Assembly: GCF_014640195.1 (NCBI RefSeq)
Contig: NZ_BMGM01000001.1
Coordinates: 1-64,000, forward strand
Direction of reading: 5' to 3'
Length of the DNA stretch: 64,000 nt
DNA from: Psychroflexus planctonicus
GTDB lineage: Bacteria; Bacteroidota; Bacteroidia; Flavobacteriales; Flavobacteriaceae
The notes beneath the pieces are model-generated. The model was not told where the DNA came from, ran no database searches, and saw only the letters and a program-made list of their open reading frames with translations. This document shows, piece by piece, positions 54,329 to 64,000 of this stretch (position 1 is the first letter of the stretch; the number at the start of each line of letters is the position of its first letter). Both the position numbers and the translations under genes were made by a program.

Positions 54329-55609
54329 TTATCTTTTAGTTATATCTACAAAAGCTCTATGCGTTTCACCAGTATAAACTTGTCTTGGTCTTCCAATTGG
54401 TTCTTTTTGTAGGCGCATTTCTCTCCATTGAGAAATCCAACCTGGAAGTCTTCCTAGTGCGAACATAACGGTAAACATATCGGTTGGTATTCCTAAAGCT
54501 CTATAAATAATTCCTGAATAGAAATCTACGTTTGGATATAGTTTTCTGTCTACAAAATATTGATCTTCTAAGGCTTCTTTTTCAAGTCCTTTAGCAATAT
54601 CTAAAACTGGGTCTTCAATTCCTAGGCTAGATAATACATCGTCTGCAGACTTTTTAATGATTTTGGCTCTTGGGTCAAAGTTTTTATACACTCGGTGACC
54701 AAAGCCCATTAATCTAAACGGATCATTTTTATCTTTAGCTTTTGCCATGTATTTTTTAGTATCGCCGCCATCTTCTTTAATTCCTTCAAGCATATCAATT
54801 ACTGCTTGGTTAGCTCCACCATGAAGTGGTCCCCATAATGCTGAAATTCCAGCAGAAATAGAAGCAAATAAGCCTGCGTGCGAAGAACCCACAATACGAA
54901 CTGTTGAAGCAGAACAGTTTTGCTCGTGATCTGCATGTAAAATAAGTAGTTTATTGAGAGCTGAAGAAACAACAGGATCAATTTCGAAATCTTCATTCGC
55001 TTTTTTGAACATCATCTTCAAAACATTATCCACATAACTCAACGAAGAATCTCCGTAGTCTAAGGGTTGTCCTGTTCTTTTTCTTAAAGCCCAAGCACAA
55101 AGCACAGGGAATTTAGCTAATATTTTAATGATAGCTTTATACATTTCTTCTTCAGATTCAACATTTACAGAAGAAGGGTTAAATGCAATTAAAGCATTGG
55201 TTAATGAAGAAACAACTCCCATTGGATGAGCAGATTTTGGAAAACCGTCTAAGATTTTCTTCATCTCTTCATCTACATGAGATTCTTCTTTTATGTCTTT
55301 ATAAAATTTTTCAAGTTGAGTTTCGTTTGGTAATTCACCAAATATTAAAAGATAAGCAACTTCTAAGAAACTAGCATTTTCAGCAAGTTCTTCAATTGCA
55401 TAACCACGGTAACGTAAAATTCCTTTTTCGCCGTCTAAGAAGGTTATAGCACTTTCACAAGAACCGGTATTTTTAAAACCACGATCTAAAGTAATTAAGC
55501 CTCCTGTTGAAGAACGTAAAGTTGAAATATCTATAGCATTTTCATTTTCTGTTCCAGTGACTACAGGTAGGGTGTATTTTTTTCCTTCGAACTCAATTGA
55601 TGCATTCAT
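54329..55609 (-). CDS. gltA: citrate synthase
   Basis: A 426-aa type II citrate synthase condensing oxaloacetate and acetyl-CoA, first step of the TCA cycle. The substrate-binding His are in LHADHEQNCS and GPLHGGANQAV; GFGHRVYKNFDPRA holds the catalytic His; NVDFYSGI holds the catalytic Asp. The N-terminal beta-rich segment (residues 1-40) marks the bacterial hexameric type. A -7 element lies at 55646-55653. Confidence 0.96.
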   Translation of the reverse strand: MNASIEFEGKKYTLPVVTGTENENAIDISTLRSSTGGLITLDRGFKNTGSCESAITFLDGEKGILRYRGYAIEELAENASFLEVAYLLIFGELPNETQLEKFYKDIKEESHVDEEMKKILDGFPKSAHPMGVVSSLTNALIAFNPSSVNVESEEEMYKAIIKILAKFPVLCAWALRKRTGQPLDYGDSSLSYVDNVLKMMFKKANEDFEIDPVVSSALNKLLILHADHEQNCSASTVRIVGSSHAGLFASISAGISALWGPLHGGANQAVIDMLEGIKEDGGDTKKYMAKAKDKNDPFRLMGFGHRVYKNFDPRAKIIKKSADDVLSSLGIEDPVLDIAKGLEKEALEDQYFVDRKLYPNVDFYSGIIYRALGIPTDMFTVMFALGRLPGWISQWREMRLQKEPIGRPRQVYTGETHRAFVDITKR

Positions 55610-55645
55610 ATATGTTGACTATTTTTTGTTATAAATTAATTTTCA

Positions 55646-55653
55646 CAAATTTA
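55646..55653 (-). promoter_or_regulatory. -7 element of gltA
   Basis: TAAATTTG on the minus strand, an exact TAnnTTTG match, lies 36 bp before the gltA ATG. Confidence 0.5.
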
Positions 55654-55694
55654 CAAAATCCAGTGTTAACTATAGGTTAATGCATCAATAAACA

Positions 55695-55739
55695 AAGCGA
55701 TAAGATGCATAACTTTATGTTAATTGCAACTTATCGCTT
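55695..55739 (-). terminator. inverted repeat downstream of eno, possible terminator
   Basis: AAGCGATAAG and CTTATCGCTT form a perfect 10-bp stem around a 25-base loop between eno and gltA. The T-run after it is weak (TTTGTTTATTG on the minus strand), so it may instead be an mRNA-stabilising or regulatory hairpin. Confidence 0.4.
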
Positions 55740-55768
55740 ACATTTTTTAAGCTTTTAAAAGTGTTGTC

Positions 55769-57378
<1,610 letters not shown>

Positions 57379-57885
57379 ATGAAAATTACAAATTTATTAT
57401 TCGTTGCAGTTTTTTTATTTACCAGTTTAGGTTTTAGCCAAAACAAAGACATTGTAGATATTGCTGCTGGATCTGATGATCACACTACATTAGTCGCTGC
57501 TGTAAAAGCAGGAGATTTAGTTCAAACGCTTAAATCAGAAGGACCATTTACGGTATTTGCTCCAACTAATGAAGCTTTTACTGCCTTACCAGAAGGTACC
57601 GTTGATTACTTACTAAAAGCTGAGAACAAACAAAAACTACAATCCGTATTAAATTACCATGTAATTGCAGGTAAGTTAGACGCAAAAGCTTTAGTAAATG
57701 CCATTAAGAAAGGTGGTGGTAAAGCTGAAGTGGAAACAGTTGATGGCGAAGTTCTAACTTTTATGCTTGACGGTAAAAAGGTAAAAGTTAAAGATGTAAA
57801 TGGAAATGTAGCTACTGTTTTAGCAGCAGATTTAAATGCATCAAACGGAGTAATTCACGTAGTAGATACGGTTTTACTTCCTTAA
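57379..57885 (+). CDS. fasciclin (FAS1) domain protein, secreted
   Basis: A 168-aa protein with a signal peptide ending in GFSQ (about residue 21) and one FAS1 domain. It shows the H1 motif FTVFAPTNEAFTALPEGTVDYLL, the YHVIAGKL segment, and the H2-like closing NGVIHVVDTVLLP. FAS1 domains mediate cell adhesion or matrix binding. No T9SS sorting domain, so it is periplasmic or released by another route. Monocistronic, ending at a strong terminator. Confidence 0.9.
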   Translation: MKITNLLFVAVFLFTSLGFSQNKDIVDIAAGSDDHTTLVAAVKAGDLVQTLKSEGPFTVFAPTNEAFTALPEGTVDYLLKAENKQKLQSVLNYHVIAGKLDAKALVNAIKKGGGKAEVETVDGEVLTFMLDGKKVKVKDVNGNVATVLAADLNASNGVIHVVDTVLLP

Positions 57886-57900
57886 GTAAAAAAATCAACT

Positions 57901-57947
57901 AAATTAAAAAGCCGTCTCCATTTATGTTGGAGACGGCTTTTTAATTT
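57901..57947. terminator. bidirectional terminator between fasciclin gene and carA
   Basis: A 20-bp perfect stem with the core AAAAAGCCGTCTCCA, 7-base loop, and T-rich right arm, between convergent genes. Confidence 0.9.
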
Positions 57948-57956
57948 GTATTCCTA

Positions 57957-59072
57957 CTACTTTTTTTGAATCATATCTATAAACTGATCGAATAAATAAG
58001 TAGCATCGTTTGGACCAGGTCCAGCTTCTGGATGATATTGGACACAAAAACAAGGTTTTCCTTTTACTTTAAAACCAGCAATTGAATCATCATTTAAGTG
58101 TTTGTGTGTAATTTCGATTAAATCGCTAGATTCTGCAGCTGACTTTTCAACTACAAATCCATGGTTTTGCGAAGTAATTTCTCCTTTACCGGTCTGTAAA
58201 TTGAGAACCGGATGGTTGATTCCACGATGTCCATGATGCATTTTTTCCGTTGGAATCCCAAGGGCAAGAGAAATTATTTGTTGTCCTAAACAAATTCCGA
58301 ATAAGGGAAAATCCTCTTCGATTGCTTTTTTAGCAATTTGTATAGCATTAGTCAAAGGTTCTGGATCGCCAGGACCATTAGAAATGAAAAGCGCATCAGG
58401 TTTCCAAGACATCAATTCTTCATAAGAAGTATCAAATGGAAAAACTTTTAAACTACAATTGCGTTTCTTTAAGTTTCTTAGGATATTTTGTTTTACACCT
58501 AAATCTAAAACGGCAACTTTAGTCTGATCAGTTTCATTAAACAAATCGTAGATTTCTTTGGTTGAAACTTGATTGGCTAAACCAAGACCTTTCATAGAAG
58601 GTTGCTTAGCTAATTGAGCGTGTAATCCTTCAATATTGTTGGTTTCAGTAGAAATAACAGCGTTCATAGCTCCATTTTCGCGAATATGTTCTACTAAAGC
58701 ACGTGTATCTACATCAGAAACTACTAATAAATTGCTTTCGGTTAAAAAATCTACTAAACTTTTATCCATATTAACACGAGAAGGAAACATGGAAAAGTTT
58801 TTACAAACTAATCCTGAAATTTTTGGTGAATTAGATTCAGATTCATCTGCATTAGTTCCGTAATTACCAATATGAGCATTTGTGGTTACCATAATTTGAC
58901 CAAAATAAGATGGATCTGTAAAAATTTCTTGGTAACCTGTCATTCCGGTATTGAAGCAAATTTCTCCAAAACTGGTTTGAACTTCAGATGAATTGGCATT
59001 TGGTGTTTTACCAAAAAACACACTTCCATCTTCTAACAATACTACGGCGTCTTTTTTTTGTTGGTATTTCAT
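57957..59072 (-). CDS. carA: carbamoyl-phosphate synthase small subunit
   Basis: A 371-aa glutamine amidotransferase subunit supplying ammonia to CarB for carbamoyl phosphate (arginine and pyrimidine synthesis). The N-terminal CPSase domain has ALVLLEDG-like VVLLEDGSVFFG and FNTGMTGYQEI; the class I GATase part has ISNGPGDP, the nucleophile Cys in FGICLGQQ, and the His/Glu pair in QYHPEAGPGPND. The start is ATG at 59072 (MKYQQKKD); the longer frame from 59111 would run through a terminator hairpin. No carB is adjacent. It follows the ribosomal operon on the same strand. Confidence 0.95.
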   Translation of the reverse strand: MKYQQKKDAVVLLEDGSVFFGKTPNANSSEVQTSFGEICFNTGMTGYQEIFTDPSYFGQIMVTTNAHIGNYGTNADESESNSPKISGLVCKNFSMFPSRVNMDKSLVDFLTESNLLVVSDVDTRALVEHIRENGAMNAVISTETNNIEGLHAQLAKQPSMKGLGLANQVSTKEIYDLFNETDQTKVAVLDLGVKQNILRNLKKRNCSLKVFPFDTSYEELMSWKPDALFISNGPGDPEPLTNAIQIAKKAIEEDFPLFGICLGQQIISLALGIPTEKMHHGHRGINHPVLNLQTGKGEITSQNHGFVVEKSAAESSDLIEITHKHLNDDSIAGFKVKGKPCFCVQYHPEAGPGPNDATYLFDQFIDMIQKK

Positions 59073-59084
59073 GACATTTGGGTT

Positions 59085-59117
59085 AAAAAAAAGGGATAAG
59101 CTTAAAGCCAATCCCTT
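59085..59117 (-). terminator. terminator or attenuator hairpin between rplQ and carA
   Basis: On the minus strand AAGGGAT and ATCCCTT pair around a 13-base loop and are followed by eight T. The T-run ends about 12 bases before the carA ATG, leaving no room for a separate carA promoter after it. Confidence 0.7.
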
Positions 59118-59144
59118 AAAAATTAAGTTATATCAAAAAAGATT

Positions 59145-59639
59145 TTATTCTTCTTTTTTATCATCTTCTTTTGTTGTGTTAGCTTCAGTTGAAGCAGGTG
59201 CAGAATCTGTGGTCTTCGCTTTTTTACCAGCACGACGAGTAGTTTTCTTCTTACCTTGTCCTGCCTTTGGATCGTAGATTTCGTTAAAATCAACTAATTC
59301 TACCATTGCCATTTCAGCATTATCACCTAAACGATTACCTAGCTTGATAATTCTTAAATATCCGCCCGGTCTATCTCCAACCTTTGGAGCTACATCTCTG
59401 AACAAAGTAATAATTGCTTCTTTGCTTCTTAACTTAGCAAAAACCAAACGTCTGTTGTGAGTAGTGTCCTCTTTAGACTTTGTAATTAATGGTTCTGCAA
59501 AAACACGTAATGCTTTTGCTTTTGCTAAAGTTGTATTTATGCGTTTATGTTCAATTAGGGAGCAAGCCATATTAGCAAGCATAGATTTACGATGAGCAGT
59601 CTTGCGTCCTAAATGATTAAATTTCTTTCCGTGTCTCAT
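59145..59639 (-). CDS. rplQ: 50S ribosomal protein L17
   Basis: A 164-aa L17. Residues 1-120 are the conserved part ([39 protein letters not shown]). The C-terminal 40 residues are a low-complexity Lys/Ala/Thr/Glu extension after [13 protein letters not shown], common in Bacteroidota. Last gene of the ribosomal/RNA polymerase operon. Confidence 0.96.
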   Translation of the reverse strand: MRHGKKFNHLGRKTAHRKSMLANMACSLIEHKRINTTLAKAKALRVFAEPLITKSKEDTTHNRRLVFAKLRSKEAIITLFRDVAPKVGDRPGGYLRIIKLGNRLGDNAEMAMVELVDFNEIYDPKAGQGKKKTTRRAGKKAKTTDSAPASTEANTTKEDDKKEE

Positions 59640-59663
59640 TGTTCTTTATTTTAAGACTTCAAA

Positions 59664-60656
59664 TTAGTCTTTATCTAATTTATATTTTGATAAATCCATT
59701 CCAAAGTCAAGACCTTTGTTAGCAACAAGCTCTTCTAACTCTGTTAAAGATTTTTTACCGAAGTTTCTAAACTTCATCAAGTCGTTTTTGTTATACGAAA
59801 CTAAATCTCCTAATGTATCCACTTCAGCAGCTTTTAAACAATTTAAAGCTCGAACTGATAAATCTAGATCTACTAGTTTTGTTTTTAACAACTGACGCAT
59901 GTGCAATGACTCTTCGTCATAGGTTTCTACCTGAGATAATTCATCTGTTTCTAAAGTAATGCGTTCATCAGAGAACAACATAAAGTGATGAATAAGTGTT
60001 TTTGCTGCTTCAGTTAAAGCGTCTTTAGGATGAATTGAACCGTCAGATTGAATTTCGAAAACTAATTTTTCGTAATCTGTTTTTTGTTCAACTCTGAAAT
60101 TTTCAATGCTGTATTTTACATTTTTGATTGGTGTAAAAACAGAATCTGTAAAAATAGTTCCTAATGGAGCTTTATCGGTTTTGTTTTCTTCTGCTGGAAC
60201 ATAGCCTCTACCTTTTTCGATAGAAAGCTCCATGTTTATAGAAACATCTTTGTTCATGTTGCAGATTACTAAATCAGGATTTAGTACTTCAAAACCATTG
60301 ATGAATTTTTGAAAATCGCCAGCTTTTAATTGGTTAACTCCTGATACAGAAACAGAAACTGCTTCGTTATCTAAGTCTTCCAATTGCTTTTTAAAGCGAA
60401 TTTGTTTTAAATTCAATATAATTTCGGTTACGTCTTCAACAACACCTGGAATGGTAGAAAACTCGTGTTCTACGCCTTCAAAGCGAACTGAAGTGATTGC
60501 GAATCCTTCTAAAGCAGATAACAGCACTCTACGTAAGGCGTTACCAACTGTTAAACCGTATCCCGGCTCTAAAGGTCTAAATTCGAAGATTCCTTCGAAT
60601 TCAGTTGATTCGATCATAATTACCTTATCCGGTTTCTGAAAATTAAATAATGCCAT
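59664..60656 (-). CDS. rpoA: DNA-directed RNA polymerase subunit alpha
   Basis: A 330-aa alpha subunit. The N-terminal assembly domain has [26 protein letters not shown] and [17 protein letters not shown]; the C-terminal DNA/activator-binding domain has [23 protein letters not shown] and [13 protein letters not shown]. Between rpsD and rplQ in the standard order. Confidence 0.97.
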   Translation of the reverse strand: MALFNFQKPDKVIMIESTEFEGIFEFRPLEPGYGLTVGNALRRVLLSALEGFAITSVRFEGVEHEFSTIPGVVEDVTEIILNLKQIRFKKQLEDLDNEAVSVSVSGVNQLKAGDFQKFINGFEVLNPDLVICNMNKDVSINMELSIEKGRGYVPAEENKTDKAPLGTIFTDSVFTPIKNVKYSIENFRVEQKTDYEKLVFEIQSDGSIHPKDALTEAAKTLIHHFMLFSDERITLETDELSQVETYDEESLHMRQLLKTKLVDLDLSVRALNCLKAAEVDTLGDLVSYNKNDLMKFRNFGKKSLTELEELVANKGLDFGMDLSKYKLDKD

Positions 60657-60677
60657 AATTTGAATTCTGTCTGTTAA

Positions 60678-61283
60678 TTATTTAGAATACAATTCTACGA
60701 TGTACTGTTCATTGATGTTTTCTGGAATTTGAGTACGTTCTGGTGTATTAACAAAAGTACCTTCTTTTTTCTCAGCATTCCAAGACATCCATTCATAAAC
60801 AGATTTGCTGTTTTGTAAAGATTCTTGAATAACAGTCAATGATTTAGATTTTTCTCTAACTCCAATAACATCGCCTGGTTTAACTTGGTAAGATGGGATG
60901 TTTACCAACTCTCCGTTAACAGTAATGTGTTTGTGAGAAACTAATTGTCTAGCTGCACTTCTTGTTGGTGCTACTCCAAATCTGTATACTACATTGTCTA
61001 GTCTAGATTCACAAAGTTGAAGCAAAACTTCACCTGTAATACCTGTAGCTCTAGTAGCTTTTTTAAACATGTTTCTGAACTGACGCTCTAGAATACCATA
61101 AGTATACTTAGCTTTTTGCTTTTCCATTAACTGGACAGCATATTCAGATTTTTTACCTCTTCTACGGTTGTTACCGTGTTGTCCAGGAGGGTAATTCCTT
61201 TTTTCGAAAGACTTATCGTCTCCGAAGATAGCTTCACCGAATTTTCGGGCTATTTTAGTTTTAGGACCAGTATATCTTGCCAT
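60678..61283 (-). CDS. rpsD: 30S ribosomal protein S4
   Basis: A 201-aa small-subunit assembly protein that binds 16S rRNA early. [17 protein letters not shown] and the S4 RNA-binding domain [29 protein letters not shown] are intact. No zinc-type Cys cluster is present, so it is the C-minus form. Confidence 0.97.
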   Translation of the reverse strand: MARYTGPKTKIARKFGEAIFGDDKSFEKRNYPPGQHGNNRRRGKKSEYAVQLMEKQKAKYTYGILERQFRNMFKKATRATGITGEVLLQLCESRLDNVVYRFGVAPTRSAARQLVSHKHITVNGELVNIPSYQVKPGDVIGVREKSKSLTVIQESLQNSKSVYEWMSWNAEKKEGTFVNTPERTQIPENINEQYIVELYSK

Positions 61284-61336
61284 TTCGTTTGTTTTGTGAT
61301 TATGAATTAAGGTCTATTCCTTCGATAATCGTATTG

Positions 61337-61720
61337 TTATACTCTTCTTCTTTTAGGTGGTCTACACCCATTGTGTGGTAATGGAGTAACATCGATAATT
61401 TCAGTTACATCTATACCCGCATTGTGAATAGCTCTGATTGCAGATTCTCTTCCGTTACCAGGACCTTTCACATAAACTTTAACCTTTTTAAGGCCTAATT
61501 CTGAAGCAACTTTACAAGCATCTTCAGCAGCTAATTGAGCAGCATAAGGAGTATTTTTCTTACTTCCTCTAAAACCCATTTTACCAGCAGATGACCATGA
61601 AATTACATCTCCGTTTTTATTAGATAAAGATACAATGATGTTATTGAAAGAAGCTGAAACATGAGCTTCTCCAAAAGCATCAACAGATACTTTACGTTTT
61701 TTGTTAGTTGACTTAGCCAT
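61337..61720 (-). CDS. rpsK: 30S ribosomal protein S11
   Basis: A 127-aa platform protein of the small subunit. [30 protein letters not shown] and the C-terminal [18 protein letters not shown] are characteristic. It lies 8 bp after rpsM. Confidence 0.97.
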   Translation of the reverse strand: MAKSTNKKRKVSVDAFGEAHVSASFNNIIVSLSNKNGDVISWSSAGKMGFRGSKKNTPYAAQLAAEDACKVASELGLKKVKVYVKGPGNGRESAIRAIHNAGIDVTEIIDVTPLPHNGCRPPKRRRV

Positions 61721-61728
61721 ACTTAAAA

Positions 61729-62103
61729 TTATTTAGTTACCTTTTTCTTGTTGGCAACAGTTTTACGTCTTCCCTTACGTGTTCTAGAATTGTTCTTAGT
61801 ACGTTGTCCACGAAGTGGTAAACTTGATCTGTGTCTAATTCCACGGTAACAACCAATATCCATTAGTCGTTTAATGTTCATAGAAACTTCAGATCTTAGT
61901 TCACCTTCTATGGTGTACTCTCCAACGGCGTCTCTAATACTACCGATTTGTGAATCAGTCCAATCAGTTACCTTGGTACTTTCGTCTACTTTGGCAGTAG
62001 CTAAAATCTTTTTAGCTGTACTTCTGCCAATTCCGAAGATATAGGTTAATGCTATAACTCCTCGCTTTTGTTTGGGTATGTCTACACCTGCAATTCTTGC
62101 CAT
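61729..62103 (-). CDS. rpsM: 30S ribosomal protein S13
   Basis: A 124-aa head protein contacting tRNA and the large subunit. [29 protein letters not shown] and the C-terminal [14 protein letters not shown] are conserved. Follows rpmJ closely. Confidence 0.97.
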   Translation of the reverse strand: MARIAGVDIPKQKRGVIALTYIFGIGRSTAKKILATAKVDESTKVTDWTDSQIGSIRDAVGEYTIEGELRSEVSMNIKRLMDIGCYRGIRHRSSLPLRGQRTKNNSRTRKGRRKTVANKKKVTK

Positions 62104-62105
62104 AA

Positions 62106-62222
62106 TTAGCCTTGTCTTTGTTTGAATTTAGGATTCTTTTTGTTGATTACGTAAAGTCTACCTTTACGGCGAACAATTTTGCAATCAGCACTTCTCTTTT
62201 TTATTGATGCTCTAACTTTCAT
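62106..62222 (-). CDS. rpmJ: 50S ribosomal protein L36
   Basis: A 38-aa protein: [20 protein letters not shown] at the start, then [18 protein letters not shown]. It has only one Cys (residue 14) and lacks the usual zinc-binding CxxC...CxxxxH set, so it is the zinc-independent (C-minus) form. It lies between infA and rpsM, 2 bp from rpsM and 4 bp from infA. Confidence 0.95.
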   Translation of the reverse strand: MKVRASIKKRSADCKIVRRKGRLYVINKKNPKFKQRQG

Positions 62223-62226
62223 AACG

Positions 62227-62442
62227 TTAATATCTATAGGTTATTCGAGCCTTAGTCAAGTCGTAAGGACTCATTTCTAATTTAACTTTATCTCCAGGTA
62301 ATAACTTGATATAGTGCATACGCATTTTACCTGAAATATGTGCGGTCACAATATGACCGTTCTCTAGTTCTACACGAAACATTGCGTTAGACAATGCTTC
62401 AATAATAGTTCCGTCTTGTTCTATTGATGGTTGTTTTGCCAT
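62227..62442 (-). CDS. infA: translation initiation factor IF-1
   Basis: A 71-aa OB-fold factor that binds the ribosomal A site at initiation. [41 protein letters not shown] and [10 protein letters not shown] are conserved. It lies 2 bp after secY. Confidence 0.97.
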   Translation of the reverse strand: MAKQPSIEQDGTIIEALSNAMFRVELENGHIVTAHISGKMRMHYIKLLPGDKVKLEMSPYDLTKARITYRY

Positions 62443-62444
62443 AA

Positions 62445-63785
62445 CTATGCTACTGCTTTTCTGTTTTTTCCAGACTTCATCAATCCGTCGTAATGTCTAT
62501 TCAATAAATATGAATTTACCTGCTGTATTGTATCTATTGAAACACCGACCATAATAAGTAAAGATGTTCCACCGAAAAACAATCCCCAACCTTGTTGTAC
62601 TCCTAATAAAGAAACAATGATTGCTGGAAAAATTGCAATTACGGCTAGAAAAATAGATCCAGGTAACGTAATTTGAGACATAATTTTGTCTAAATATTCA
62701 GATGTTTCCGTTCCAGGTCTAATCCCAGGAATAAAACCACCGCTTCGTTTCAAGTCATCCGCCATCTTATTTGTAGGTACTGTAATTGCTGTATAAAAGT
62801 AAGTAAATACTATAATTAATAAAGCAAATACAAGATTGTACCAAAAACCGAACATATCATTAAAAGCTGCAGTAATGCCTTGAGCTGCTTCGGATTCTGA
62901 TAAACCAGCAACTGCCGCAGGAACAAACATAATTGCTTGTGCAAATATAATTGGCATTACACCAGACGCGTTTAAGCGAAGTGGAATAAATTGCCTTGCT
63001 CCAGCAAAATTACTTTTCTCATATTTACCAGAAGCATTTTTACGTGCATACTGAACAGGTATTTTTCGGACAGCCATAACTAACATTACCGATGCTAGAA
63101 TAATTAAGAACCAAATTACTAATTCGATTAAAATCATGATCAAACCACCATTGGATTGGAAAACTCTTGAAGCAAATTCTTGCACAAAAGATTGTGGTAA
63201 AGTGGCAATAATACCTACCATAATTAATAATGAAATACCATTACCAATTCCACGATCTGTTATTTTCTCTCCTAACCACATGGCAAAAATACAACCTGTA
63301 GTAAGAATGATAACTGAAGATGCAACAAAAGCAACTGAATCTTGCATTACAAAAGCAGCTGATGGAAGGATATTATACAAATTGTAAATGTATCCAGGTC
63401 CTTGCACTAAAGTAATACCAATTGTAAGCCATCTGGTAATTTGAGTGATTTTCTTTCTTCCGCTTTCTCCTTCCTTTTGAAGTTTTTGCAAATAGGGAAC
63501 AGCAATTGTCATTAATTGAACAACAATAGATGCAGAGATATAAGGCATAATTCCTAAAGCGAACACAGATGCATTAGAAAATGCACCACCTGTGAAAGCA
63601 TTAAGTAAACCTAATAAACCACCATCGGTTTGCTCAGACAATTTTGCCAATTGTGCAGTATCAATACCTGGTAAAACAACTTGTGCTCCGAAACGATATA
63701 CCAATAACAAACCAAGTGTTAAAAGTATACGATTTCTAAGTTCGTCTATTTTCCAAATATTCTGTAAGGTTTCAAAAAACTTCAT
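62445..63785 (-). CDS. secY: preprotein translocase subunit SecY
   Basis: A 446-aa inner-membrane translocon channel with ten membrane helices. [20 protein letters not shown], the plug region [43 protein letters not shown] and [13 protein letters not shown] are typical. Downstream of rplO in the standard operon order. Confidence 0.97.
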   Translation of the reverse strand: MKFFETLQNIWKIDELRNRILLTLGLLLVYRFGAQVVLPGIDTAQLAKLSEQTDGGLLGLLNAFTGGAFSNASVFALGIMPYISASIVVQLMTIAVPYLQKLQKEGESGRKKITQITRWLTIGITLVQGPGYIYNLYNILPSAAFVMQDSVAFVASSVIILTTGCIFAMWLGEKITDRGIGNGISLLIMVGIIATLPQSFVQEFASRVFQSNGGLIMILIELVIWFLIILASVMLVMAVRKIPVQYARKNASGKYEKSNFAGARQFIPLRLNASGVMPIIFAQAIMFVPAAVAGLSESEAAQGITAAFNDMFGFWYNLVFALLIIVFTYFYTAITVPTNKMADDLKRSGGFIPGIRPGTETSEYLDKIMSQITLPGSIFLAVIAIFPAIIVSLLGVQQGWGLFFGGTSLLIMVGVSIDTIQQVNSYLLNRHYDGLMKSGKNRKAVA

Positions 63786-63794
63786 GCGGAAAAA

Positions 63795-64000
63795 TTAAAG
63801 AGTTATTGCTTCACCGCCTGCTGCTTCAATTGCAGCTTTAGCAGATTTAGTAAATTTGTGAGCGCTAACTTTAAGCTTCGCTTTTAATTCGCCGCGACCC
63901 ATAACTTTTAAAAGATCATTCTTTTTAATAACCCCTAATTCTATTAATTGATTGTGATCTAGAGTATCTTTAACTCCTTTCTCATCAACTAATGTTTGTA
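63795..64000 (-). CDS. rplO: 50S ribosomal protein L15 (C-terminal part; runs off the right edge)
   Basis: The last 67 codons of L15 are visible: [20 protein letters not shown]... to [12 protein letters not shown] and a TAA stop. IEAAGG near the end is the L15 family signature. The start lies beyond base 64000. It precedes secY with a 9-bp gap. Confidence 0.93.
   Translation of the reverse strand, partial: QTLVDEKGVKDTLDHNQLIELGVIKKNDLLKVMGRGELKAKLKVSAHKFTKSAKAAIEAAGGEAITL

Noticed and set aside
59073-59111. Longer CarA start at 59111
   Set aside because: The extra residues would be encoded by the terminator hairpin and T-run; CarA relatives start near MKYQQKK.

Overview
The window is about 64 kb of low-GC chromosome from a member of the Bacteroidota, most likely family Flavobacteriaceae. 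The evidence is the TAnnTTTG-type -7 promoter elements with few Shine-Dalgarno sites, type IX secretion system (T9SS) cargo with both type A and type B C-terminal sorting domains, a PorP/SprF protein, and families typical of this group (DUF7935, DUF5687, BT_3928, DUF1599, TIGR03643). The gene content is mostly core chromosome. No prophage, transposase, tRNA or CRISPR array was seen.

Layout. 1-563: a gene-free leader that looks like the promoter region of a stable-RNA operon running leftwards out of the window. 0.56-9 kb: dnaN, then a minus-strand pcrA-type helicase / K+ channel / tsaC-like cluster, a patatin and an M1 peptidase. 9-14.3 kb: an Fe3+-type ABC importer (binding lipoprotein, fused permease, ATPase), DoxX, PhzF and a DUF2007 protein. 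14.4-16.2 kb: rpsA. 16.6-26.8 kb: a surface locus with a 2271-aa adhesin of 20 repeats and a type B sorting domain, its PorP/SprF partner and an OmpA/SPOR-like envelope protein. 26.9-34.5 kb: idi, a QueD-family gene, a Bcp peroxiredoxin, a DUF819 transporter, a HAD phosphatase, an S1/P1 nuclease, metK and an OsmC protein. 34.5-41.5 kb: an ABC-2-like exporter pair, a degenerate repeat field, a frameshifted corA, a thioredoxin-like protein, AlkB, TIGR03643 and an AAA/DUF4143 ATPase. 41.9-53.5 kb: an acyl-CoA synthetase, then DUF1599 - BT_3928 - permease - tpiA - prmA - [inserted giant BspA-type protein] - clpS. 53.5-64 kb: azurin-like protein, gltA, eno, a fasciclin protein, carA, and the end of the ribosomal protein operon (rplQ, rpoA, rpsD, rpsK, rpsM, rpmJ, infA, secY, partial rplO).

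The most striking observation is at 48.1-53.1 kb. The last 56 bp shared with the 3' end of prmA occur a second time, identically, just upstream of clpS. They bracket a 4.94-kb segment whose only gene is a 1566-aa BspA-like T9SS surface protein with its own promoter. The second copy continues in the prmA frame to a plausible alternative C-terminus and stop, 34 bp before clpS. This looks like a single-gene adhesin cassette inserted into the 3' end of prmA, giving the interrupted gene a new tail. No recombinase is present in the segment.

Other points of note are a 1-base frameshift in corA, three 29-bp-periodic repeats that form tandem promoters before the AAA/DUF4143 gene, a terminator hairpin placed just before the carA start, an unexplained perfect hairpin inside the ABC exporter operon, and a small basic ORF at 53.5 kb. 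All functional calls rest on motif recognition by eye; no database search was run.
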